Below are positions 6,598-12,667 of a DNA stretch of 12,667 nucleotides, piece by piece. The stretch is taken from assembly GCA_020348765.1 (NCBI GenBank), contig CP070753.1:2087672-2100338 (forward strand), written 5' to 3'. This stretch comes from Burkholderiales bacterium (GTDB lineage Bacteria; Pseudomonadota; Gammaproteobacteria; Burkholderiales; Burkholderiaceae_E). The number at the start of each line of letters is the position of its first letter. The stretch's first letter is position 1. Below the pieces are notes generated by a model that made no database searches, was not told where the DNA came from, and was given only the letters and a program-made list of their open reading frames with translations. A program made the translations under genes and the position numbers.

Positions 6598-7411
6598 GCC
6601 CGATCTCCCTCAAGTACGCGCTGCGTGCGGTCAGATACCTGCTCATCTGGACATCGGTGCTCAGGCACACGGACCCGCCGCCGTCGACCGGAATCGTGGC
6701 GCCGTTGACGTTCGCGGCGGCCTCGCTCGCCAGGAATACGACCAGTGCCGCGATCTCCGACGGCGCGACCAGCCGCCCCCCAGGCATGCCCTGCAGCGCC
6801 GCATCGATGAACCCGCTGCCCCGGGTCTGCAGTTCCCGGTTCACTGGCGTCGCCACCATCCCTGGAGCGATCGCATTGACCGTGATGCCGAACGGGCCGA
6901 GCTCCTTGGCGGCGGTCCGGGTCAGATTGATCAGGCCGGCCTTGGCCGCGGCGTACTCGGCGCTGCCCACCGTTCCATGCGTGCCGGCGAGCGAAGCGAC
7001 ATTGACGATGCGACCCGAGCCACGGCGCAGCATCCGCCGCCCGCAGTCACGAATGAGGTGGAAGGCGCCGAACAGATGCACCCGCAGCGTATCGCTCCAG
7101 AGCTCGTCACTCATGTCGACCAGCAGCGTGAACTTGCCCGGCTTGCCCGCGTTGTTCACCAACACTGCGACCGGTCCCAGCTCCTGCTCGATGCGCCCGA
7201 CCATGTCCCGGACCGCGGCGGAGTCGCCGACGTCGGCCACGAAGGCCGCGGTGCGACAACCCTTCGAGGACAGCGCCGCGACGGTGCGCTCGGCCGCGTT
7301 GGCATCGAGGTCGTTGACCGCGACCGCGAATCCCGCGTCCGCGAGCGCCGCCGCGACGCAAGCTCCGATGCTTCCCCCGGCGCCGGTCACAAGCGCCACG
7401 CCTGTTGTCAT
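6581..7411 (-). CDS. SDR-family oxidoreductase, copy 2, with C-terminal extension
   Basis: This is a 276-residue classical SDR. TGAGGSIG is at residues 9-16, NNAGK at 86-90, and Ser140, Tyr153 and Lys157 form the catalytic triad (NVASLAG and YAAAK). The position of the tetrad Asn is His112 (RVHLFGAF). From memory, the (3R)-hydroxyacyl-CoA dehydrogenase domains of peroxisomal MFE-2 enzymes have the same RVHL arrangement, which would point to an acyl-CoA substrate. After the usual end (PVDGGGSV) there is a further tail of about 25 residues that contains SRYLTARSAYLREIG, rich in Tyr and Arg. The ATG at 7411 follows GGAG at about 7 bases and forms an ATGA junction with the livF stop codon. It differs clearly from the other SDR in this operon, so the two are not a recent duplication and probably act on different steps. 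Confidence 0.87.
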   Translation of the reverse strand: MTTGVALVTGAGGSIGACVAAALADAGFAVAVNDLDANAAERTVAALSSKGCRTAAFVADVGDSAAVRDMVGRIEQELGPVAVLVNNAGKPGKFTLLVDMSDELWSDTLRVHLFGAFHLIRDCGRRMLRRGSGRIVNVASLAGTHGTVGSAEYAAAKAGLINLTRTAAKELGPFGITVNAIAPGMVATPVNRELQTRGSGFIDAALQGMPGGRLVAPSEIAALVVFLASEAAANVNGATIPVDGGGSVCLSTDVQMSRYLTARSAYLREIGHASAG

Positions 7412-8130
7412 TGCTTGTCTCCGCCGAGATAAAGGCTCCTGACCGACTCCATGGCCCAGAGCTCCGAGCCGCCACCTTCGAGCGTGACGCGGCCGAGTTC
7501 GAGCACGTAGGCACGATCGGCGATGCGAAGACCCGCCGCGGCGTTCTGCTCGACGAGCAGAATGGTGCGCCCCTGGTGACGCAACTTCTCGATCGCCTCG
7601 AAGATGTCGCGCACGATGAGCGGCGCGAGCCCGACCGATGGCTCGTCCATCAGCATCACCTTGGGCCGGCTCATCAGGGCGCGACCGATCGCGAGCATCT
7701 GCTGCTCGCCGCCGGACAAGGTGCTGGCGATCTGGCTCCGGCGCTCGGCCAGACGGGGAAAGAGCTGAAACACCTGCTCGAGATCGCCCGAGGTCTCGGG
7801 CGCGCGACCGTACGACGAACGGGAATACGCGCCCAGCAGCAGGTTGTCGACCACGGTCATGTCCCCGAACAGGCGACGGTTCTCGGGCACCACCGATATC
7901 CCCGCGCGAGCGCGGGCGTGCGCGGGACGCTTGAGCAGCGAGTTGCCCAGGAATCGGATGTCGCCCCGAGCGGGGGTCACCAGCCCGGCCAGCGCCTTGA
8001 TCAGGGTCGACTTGCCGGCGCCGTTGGAGCCGATGAGTACGACGACTTCGCCGGACTCGACCCTGAGCGAGACATCGCGCAGCGCCACGATGTTCCCGTA
8101 GGACACGGACAGGTGGTCGACCTCAAGCAT
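7408..8130 (-). CDS. livF: ABC transporter ATP-binding protein, LivF type
   Basis: This is one of the two ATPases of a branched-chain-amino-acid-type (HAAT family) importer. It has 240 residues. Walker A GSNGAGKS is at 34-41, the signature LSGGEQQMLAIGRAL at 138-152, and Walker B VMLMDEPS at 158-165 with Glu163 as catalytic base. The switch region reads LVEQN, with Gln in place of the usual His, as is common in LivF proteins. The PENRRLFGDMTVVDNLLLG stretch (82-100) is typical of LivF. The ATG at 8130 overlaps the livG end by 8 bases and its ribosome-binding site is poor. The gene ends in an ATGA junction with the SDR gene, tying the transporter to the catabolic genes. The symbol describes family, not proven leucine transport. 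Confidence 0.92.
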   Translation of the reverse strand: MLEVDHLSVSYGNIVALRDVSLRVESGEVVVLIGSNGAGKSTLIKALAGLVTPARGDIRFLGNSLLKRPAHARARAGISVVPENRRLFGDMTVVDNLLLGAYSRSSYGRAPETSGDLEQVFQLFPRLAERRSQIASTLSGGEQQMLAIGRALMSRPKVMLMDEPSVGLAPLIVRDIFEAIEKLRHQGRTILLVEQNAAAGLRIADRAYVLELGRVTLEGGGSELWAMESVRSLYLGGDKQ

Positions 8131-8887
8131 CGACCGCGGCCCCCAGGTAGGCCTCGATCACCGCCCGGGAACGGCGGATCGCCTGCGGCGGGCCTTCCTC
8201 CAGCGGCGCTCCGAAGTTGAGCACCAGGACATTGTCGGCGAGGCTCATCACGAACCTCATGTGGTGTTCGATCAGCAGCACGGTGACACCGATGTCGCGA
8301 ATGCGCAGGATCAGATCGTGCAACTCGTTGGTCTCGGTCTCATCCAGACCGGCCGCCGGCTCGTCCAGCAGCACGAGCCGGGCTCCGGTGGCCAGCGCGC
8401 GCGCGATCTCGACATAGCGCTGCTTGCCCAGCGGCAGCTCGCTTGCGATCCGGTCGGCGCCGGCAGCCAGTCCCATGAATGCCAGCTGCTCGCGCGCCGC
8501 CTCTGCAAGGTGACGCTCTCCGGCGCGCGCCGCCGGCATCCCCAGCCCGCACGAGACCAGGCCGCCATGGCCACCACGATGAGCCCCCAGCATGACGTTC
8601 TCGAGAACCGTCAGGCTCCGGAACACCTGCGGTTGCTGGAACGTCCGTCCGATGCCCATGCGGGCGATCCGAGCCGGTGGCAGCCCGGCGATCGCGCGGC
8701 CAGCGAACTCGATGCTGCCCGCGGTCGGTTTCAGCAGTCCCGTCACGACGTTGAACAGGGTCGTCTTGCCCGCGCCGTTGGGGCCGATCACGGCCTTGAT
8801 CTCTCCGGGGGCGACCGCGAACTCGACGTCACGCAGGGCGGCCAGGCCGCCGAACGACTTGCTCAGGCGGCGCACCTTCAGGATCAT
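8123..8887 (-). CDS. livG: ABC transporter ATP-binding protein, LivG type
   Basis: This 254-residue ATPase partners with LivF. Walker A GPNGAGKT is at 35-42, the Q-loop stretch GIGRTFQQPQVF at 78-89, the signature in the LivG form LPLGKQRYVEIARAL at 151-165, Walker B LVLLDEPAAGLD at 171-182, and the switch His208 in LLIEHHM. The open frame continues further upstream, but the true start is ATG 8887-8885: the protein then opens MILKVRRLSKSFGGL as in other LivG proteins, and this ATG forms an ATGA junction with the livM stop. The insert around 103-125, rich in Gly, Ala and Arg, corresponds to the variable helical region of LivG. The cytoplasmic NBD pair would drive uptake through LivH/LivM. Confidence 0.92.
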   Translation of the reverse strand: MILKVRRLSKSFGGLAALRDVEFAVAPGEIKAVIGPNGAGKTTLFNVVTGLLKPTAGSIEFAGRAIAGLPPARIARMGIGRTFQQPQVFRSLTVLENVMLGAHRGGHGGLVSCGLGMPAARAGERHLAEAAREQLAFMGLAAGADRIASELPLGKQRYVEIARALATGARLVLLDEPAAGLDETETNELHDLILRIRDIGVTVLLIEHHMRFVMSLADNVLVLNFGAPLEEGPPQAIRRSRAVIEAYLGAAVDA

Positions 8888-9867
8888 CGCAAGCCCCGGC
8901 TCGGAGAAGCACGGACCAGCGCGAACAGACCCGGCAACAGACCGCGCGGAAAGACGAGCATCACGCTTACCAGGCCCAGTCCCAGGATGATCCGTTTGTA
9001 GTCGGCAAAACCGAGTGCATACTCGTTCAGCAGCGTGATCAGGGCGATGCCGATCAGTGCGCCCCAGAGCCGATCGAAGCCGCCGAGCGCCAGCACCATG
9101 ATGATGTCGATCGCAAACATGATCGAGCCGGTGGCCGGCGTGACGAATCCGACGAAGTGGGCGTAGAGGCTTCCGCCGACACCGGCGAAGACCGAGGCGA
9201 GCACATAGATCAGCACCTTGTAGCGCGCCGCGCTGATGCCCAGGGAATCGACGACGGGCTCGGCCTCGCGGATCGCGCGCAATACCCGCCCGATGCGCGA
9301 ATCGGCCAGATTCAGCGCAAACCACAGCAGCAGCATCGTGATCGGCCAGTACGCGTAGAAGAAGGAGGCGTCACTTCCCAGCTTCAACGGCCCCAGCTGA
9401 TACGGCGGAATACCGGTCATGCCCTGCTGCCCGCCGGTCAGGCCCGACCATTCCTCGATCAGCACCTCGACGATGATCGAAAAGCTCAGCGTCGCGATGG
9501 CCAGGTAGTGGCTGCGCAGGCGCAGCACGACCGCACCGATCGCAGCCGACACGGCGACGACCAGAACTTGCGCCAGCAGCGTCGCCGCTATCGGATCGAA
9601 CCCTGCCTTGACGACCAGGATCGCCGAACCGTAGGCGCCGATGGCGAAGAAAGCACCGTGCGAGATCGCCAGCTGCCCGCACAGTCCGCTGAGCAGGCTC
9701 AGACCGATGGCCGGCATGGCCATCACGGCGACGAAGTTGAGCGTGTTCAGGTAATAGCCGTGGCCGAAGACGCTCGGCAGAGACAGCATTGCCACGACCA
9801 CGATCAGCACCCGCGTCGAATTCCATCCGACCCCCGTGCCCGTGAACAGGGCCAGGGTGCGGGTCAT
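8884..9867 (-). CDS. livM: ABC transporter permease, LivM type
   Basis: This 327-residue inner-membrane protein has about eight to ten hydrophobic segments, beginning with TRVLIVVVAMLSL near residue 18. It carries the LivM hallmarks SGLCGQLAISHGAFFAIGAYG (around 60-80) and a GGFDRLWGALIGIALI loop near the C-terminus, which corresponds to the ATPase-coupling region. The frame stays open upstream to about 10125, but that extension lies over the MmgE/PrpD gene and has no membrane character. The start chosen is ATG 9867-9865, preceded by GGAG at about 8 bases and overlapping the MmgE/PrpD stop in an ATGA junction. With LivH it forms the transport channel. In typical Liv operons livM directly follows livH; here the MmgE/PrpD gene stands between them. 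Confidence 0.92.
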   Translation of the reverse strand: MTRTLALFTGTGVGWNSTRVLIVVVAMLSLPSVFGHGYYLNTLNFVAVMAMPAIGLSLLSGLCGQLAISHGAFFAIGAYGSAILVVKAGFDPIAATLLAQVLVVAVSAAIGAVVLRLRSHYLAIATLSFSIIVEVLIEEWSGLTGGQQGMTGIPPYQLGPLKLGSDASFFYAYWPITMLLLWFALNLADSRIGRVLRAIREAEPVVDSLGISAARYKVLIYVLASVFAGVGGSLYAHFVGFVTPATGSIMFAIDIIMVLALGGFDRLWGALIGIALITLLNEYALGFADYKRIILGLGLVSVMLVFPRGLLPGLFALVRASPSRGLR

Positions 9868-11270
9868 TCGAGGGACTCCATCAGGCACCGGACGTCGTGC
9901 AGAGACTCGATCGTCTGGACGCGCTCGATCAGGCGCTCTACGGCAGCGTTCTCGATCGGCAGTCCCGAAAAGCGCACGCAGTCGAGCAGCATGCCCTGCA
10001 GCCCGTTCGTGTCGACCGGATGTTGCGGGCTGCCGCTCGGCTGTTCGCACTCGAGCCGGATCACGGTGCCGTCGTTCAGCTCGGCCTCGAGCACGGTCCG
10101 ACCGAGCACCGACCCGGTGCGACAAGCGGGCTCGGGCACCACCCGCGTGCGTGCCGCAAGCGCGAGCCGGTCCCGGTCGCGGAGTGCGTCGGTTCCGCTG
10201 TCGGCGAGGCCGAATCCGTCGTGCAACAGCGCGGAGGCCACCGTGAACTGAAGGGAGAACTGGGCCGCCGGCCCGGTGGCGGGCCGGGCCTTCGCCTCCT
10301 GAGGCCGGCCGACCAGGCCGTCGACCTCCGGGCTGACACGAAGCGTGATCGACGCAAGCTCGCGCTGCACGCGCGGTGCGCCGCTCAGACGCGCTCGCAA
10401 CTCACGGGCCAGATCGATCGCAGGGTGCGTCGCGCGGCACGAAGCGTAGGGCTTGGTGCTCACCGTGGCGCCGCGGAACTCGACACCGAGCCCTTCGGTC
10501 AGCGCACCGAGTTCGTGCTCCGGCTCGAAGGCCGTCAGGTAACCGTAGCGACCGGTCAGGAAATCCCTGGCACCGGTGACTCCAAGGCGGGCCAACGCAA
10601 CGGCCTGAACAGCGCCCTGGGCCACGTTGCCGTACTGTACGCGGAGCGCCATCGACCCGTCGATCGCGCACTGGCCGTCTCCAACCGCATAAGACGATGC
10701 GATACCGAGCGCGTGGCGGGTCTCGTCGACCGTCAGGCGCGCCGCGTTCGCAAGCCCCGCCACGGCGGCATAGATCTTGAACGGGTTGTTGCGGCCGGTC
10801 TGCATCGCATTGCGCTTGACGGTCTGGCCCAGGCGGATCTTCAGATCCTGGGCGAGCGCCAGCGCGCAGAGAAAGTCCCGGCCCGCCAATCCGTCCGATG
10901 CGTCGGCCGCGGCCAGCAGCGCGGGCGCCGACATCGCGGTCGGATGGATCGGCAGGTAATCGACGCAGTCGTCCAGCTCGAGCGCGCGCGCCATCGCACC
11001 GTTGCACCAGGCGGCGAGCGGCGCCGGCGCTCGCAACCGAGCGCCCAGAACGCGCGCCTGAGGCGCGCCGCCCCAGCCACGGACCAGGTCGATCATGGCG
11101 TCGATGCCGGCGGCCGCACGGCCGGCGATCATCGCCCCGAAGACATCGACCAGACTGCGTTTCGCCGCAGCGACGGCCGCTGGCGGCAGTTGCTCGAAGC
11201 GGCATCTTGCGACGTGCTCTGCGACCAGCCCTTCGATGTCGCTCGGATCAGTGGGTGATGTGGTCTTCAT
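9864..11270 (-). CDS. MmgE/PrpD family protein, lodged between livH and livM
   Basis: The protein has 468 residues, normal for the MmgE/PrpD family. This family includes 2-methylcitrate dehydratase PrpD, cis-aconitate decarboxylase and iminodisuccinate epimerase, all acting on small polycarboxylates. Family motifs are seen: DVFGAMIAG (42-50), the ALELDDCVDYLPIHPT block (96-111) that corresponds to the active-site aspartate/histidine region, GRNNPFKIYAAV (159-170), and KPYASCRATHPAIDLA (273-288). The start is ATG 11270-11268, with AGGAGA about 11 bases upstream and a 23-base overlap with the livH end. The stop forms an ATGA junction with livM. Many relatives are of unknown function and sit in catabolic operons of Burkholderiales and alphaproteobacteria. 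A dehydratase, hydratase, decarboxylase or epimerase role on the imported compound is possible; no methylcitrate-cycle genes are present, so true PrpD function is unlikely. Confidence 0.88.
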   Translation of the reverse strand: MKTTSPTDPSDIEGLVAEHVARCRFEQLPPAAVAAAKRSLVDVFGAMIAGRAAAGIDAMIDLVRGWGGAPQARVLGARLRAPAPLAAWCNGAMARALELDDCVDYLPIHPTAMSAPALLAAADASDGLAGRDFLCALALAQDLKIRLGQTVKRNAMQTGRNNPFKIYAAVAGLANAARLTVDETRHALGIASSYAVGDGQCAIDGSMALRVQYGNVAQGAVQAVALARLGVTGARDFLTGRYGYLTAFEPEHELGALTEGLGVEFRGATVSTKPYASCRATHPAIDLARELRARLSGAPRVQRELASITLRVSPEVDGLVGRPQEAKARPATGPAAQFSLQFTVASALLHDGFGLADSGTDALRDRDRLALAARTRVVPEPACRTGSVLGRTVLEAELNDGTVIRLECEQPSGSPQHPVDTNGLQGMLLDCVRFSGLPIENAAVERLIERVQTIESLHDVRCLMESLE

Positions 11271-12150
11271 GATGCAGAGCCGTCTCCTGACGCCGCCCCA
11301 GCAGGCCGCGGGGAAGGAAAAGCAGCACCAGGATGATGATCGTGAAGGTCGACATCTCCTTCAGTGCGCTGGAGCCGAACGTGACCGCCGCCGACTCGAG
11401 CAAGGCGATCAGCAACGCGCCGAGAAGCGCCCCGGTCACGTTGCCCATGCCGCCGAGCATCGCCGCGGAGAACCCCTTGATGGCGAGCAGCATGCCGCTG
11501 TTGATGTCGATGGTGGTGAGCGGCGTCGCGACGATGCCCCCGATTCCACCGAGCAGTCCACCCAGCAGGAACGACAGCAGCACCGTGGTTCGCACGGGGA
11601 TGCCCATCATCATCGCCGCCTGTCGATCGATCGCGCACGCGCGCATCGCCCGCCCGCTCAGCGTGCGCCGCATGAACCATTCGACAGCCGCGATGGCGAG
11701 CGCCCCGACACCGACGATCCACAGCGCCTGAGGCGTGACCGTCGCACCGAGCACTTCGATCGGTGCATCCCCGGAAAACGGCGGGAAGCGGTGCGTGTCG
11801 CTGCCCCAGATCCGGGCAGCGACACCCGAGGTCGCGATCGACGCACCGATCGTGATGATCAGCACGCTGATCAGCGATGCACTGCGGCCGAAGCGGGTCG
11901 TGACCAGCATCAGCACCGCGCCGTAGACCAGCACCACCGCCAGGGCCACCGCAATCGCGAGCGGCAATGACCAGCCCTGCTGGCCATAGAGCATCACCAT
12001 CGTCATGCCGCTGAGCATGACGAACTCGCCCTGGGCGAAGTTGATGATCCCGGTGGCGCTGTAGATCAGGGTGACGCCGACCGCCACCAGCGCATACATG
12101 ACGCCGACCGTCAGCATCGCGATCACCACCTGGACCAGGTCGACGAGCAT
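11248..12150 (-). CDS. livH: ABC transporter permease, LivH type
   Basis: This 300-residue inner-membrane permease has about eight hydrophobic segments starting at the N-terminus (VVIAMLTVGVMYALVAVGVTL). The LivH-specific motif GIINFAQGEFVMLSGM is at about 34-49, and GGMGNVTGALLGALLIALLES near 240 is the coupling loop and following helix. The open frame runs further upstream to about 12315, but that portion overlaps the binding-protein gene in another frame and lacks membrane character. The start is therefore ATG 12150-12148, where the protein begins MLVDLVQVV as in other LivH proteins. The ribosome-binding site is weak. A 23-base gap separates it from the binding-protein gene. The C-terminal tail is rich in His (ALHHEDHITH), and its last codons overlap the MmgE/PrpD start. 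Confidence 0.92.
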   Translation of the reverse strand: MLVDLVQVVIAMLTVGVMYALVAVGVTLIYSATGIINFAQGEFVMLSGMTMVMLYGQQGWSLPLAIAVALAVVLVYGAVLMLVTTRFGRSASLISVLIITIGASIATSGVAARIWGSDTHRFPPFSGDAPIEVLGATVTPQALWIVGVGALAIAAVEWFMRRTLSGRAMRACAIDRQAAMMMGIPVRTTVLLSFLLGGLLGGIGGIVATPLTTIDINSGMLLAIKGFSAAMLGGMGNVTGALLGALLIALLESAAVTFGSSALKEMSTFTIIILVLLFLPRGLLGRRQETALHHEDHITH

Positions 12151-12173
12151 TGGCGCGCCTGCGGTGCGGTCGG

Positions 12174-12667
12174 TCAGCGCAGCAGGTTCCAGCGACCGCC
12201 CTGGGCCCTGTACATGACCACCGCGTCCTTGCCCAGCCCCGAGTGATCGCTGGCGGAGTAGTTGTACACGCCGCCGATGCCGACATGGCCTCGCGTCGCC
12301 TGGATGGCGGCGCACAGTTGCGCCGGGTCGGTGCCGGCCTTCTGCAGCGAGGACCTCAGGATCTGGAACGCGTCATATGCGCCGCCACCAAACTGGTTCG
12401 GTTCCTTGCCGTACTTGTTTCGATAGGCCTCGCGGAACTTCATCGTGACGCCCTTCTGCGGGTCGCTGTCCGGCAGCTCCGCAGCGGCTTCGAACTTCGG
12501 GCCCGCAGCCAGCATCCCCTCGCCGTTGGCGCCGGTTCCCTTCAGCACCGCCGGCGACAGTGCCGCGTGCCCGTGCACCAGCGGCAGCGTCAGGCCCACC
12601 TGGCGATACGCGTTGGTCAGAATGATCGGGGCCCGCGACGAGGACCAGTTGATGACCGCCTGTGCCT
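12174..12667 (-). CDS. Branched-chain amino acid-type ABC substrate-binding protein, C-terminal part
   Basis: Only the last 163 residues are in the window; the N-terminus and any signal peptide lie beyond the right edge. The visible part reads QAVINWSSSRAPIILTNAYRQ, then GLTLPLVHGHAALSP, then a GEGMLAAGPKF stretch and FREAYRNKYGKEPNQFGGGAYDAFQIL, which match the C-lobe and hinge of the Peripla_BP_6/LivK-like fold. The AYDA segment and the closing beta-hairpin region GVYNYSASDHSGLGKDAVVMYRAQGGRWN are typical. Secreted to the periplasm, it would capture the substrate and deliver it to LivHMGF. Although related to LivK, members of this family bind aromatic acids, amides, dicarboxylates and other acids, so leucine should not be assumed. 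As the first visible gene of the operon, it or something upstream carries the promoter. Confidence 0.9.
   Translation of the reverse strand, partial: AQAVINWSSSRAPIILTNAYRQVGLTLPLVHGHAALSPAVLKGTGANGEGMLAAGPKFEAAAELPDSDPQKGVTMKFREAYRNKYGKEPNQFGGGAYDAFQILRSSLQKAGTDPAQLCAAIQATRGHVGIGGVYNYSASDHSGLGKDAVVMYRAQGGRWNLLR

Noticed and set aside
4657..6708. Long open frame on the plus strand opposite the SDR and CoA-ligase genes
   Set aside because: It is antisense to two genes with complete catalytic motifs. Its predicted protein is rich in Arg, His and Gln with no recognisable domain, as expected for a shadow frame in GC-rich DNA.
9897..11258. Long plus-strand frame opposite the MmgE/PrpD gene
   Set aside because: Low-complexity Arg/Ala/Gly-rich translation with no family character; the minus strand carries all the MmgE/PrpD motifs.
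9864..11270. Methylcitrate dehydratase (prpD) of the methylcitrate cycle
   Set aside because: No prpB, prpC or acnD gene is nearby and the context is a Liv-type transporter, so only the family name is justified.

Overview
The window is GC-rich proteobacterial DNA. The base composition, the Liv-type transporter joined to an acyl-CoA gene set, and the tightly packed genes would fit a betaproteobacterium (Burkholderiales-like), but the lineage is an inference. No RNA gene, CRISPR array, insertion sequence or phage gene was seen.

Left part (1-2588): a fumarylacetoacetate-hydrolase (FAH) family gene runs off the left edge on the minus strand, behind a good sigma70-like promoter. Upstream of it, also on the minus strand, is a solitary HicA-like gene with no HicB partner. 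A 327-base gap (769-1095) separates it from a plus-strand pair: a Gfa-type zinc protein and an RNA 3'-terminal phosphate cyclase (rtcA). These two overlap by 4 bases through a TTGA junction. The gap holds four tandem 11-bp units and some degenerate duplications. rtcA then faces the large operon across a 132-base convergent gap with two short GC hairpins.

Right part (2721-12667): eleven genes read leftward on the minus strand with almost no space between them. In order of transcription they are a periplasmic binding protein (its start is outside the window), livH permease, an MmgE/PrpD-family enzyme, livM permease, livG ATPase, livF ATPase, an SDR oxidoreductase, an AMP-forming acyl-CoA ligase, a second SDR, a DUF35 Zn-ribbon/OB-fold protein and a thiolase. 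Except for a 23-base gap before livH and a 1-base gap before the second SDR, consecutive genes overlap by 1 to 23 bases, so this reads as one translationally coupled transcript whose promoter lies beyond the right edge.

Working model (inference): the ABC system imports an organic acid, the ligase activates it to a CoA thioester, one or both SDRs oxidise a hydroxyl, and the thiolase-DUF35 complex cleaves the beta-ketoacyl-CoA. The MmgE/PrpD protein, placed between the two permease genes, handles a substrate-specific step. No acyl-CoA dehydrogenase or crotonase-type hydratase is present, so the route is either incomplete here or unusual. The substrate cannot be read from the sequence. This operon is the best candidate in the window for an undescribed pathway, although every part belongs to a known family.
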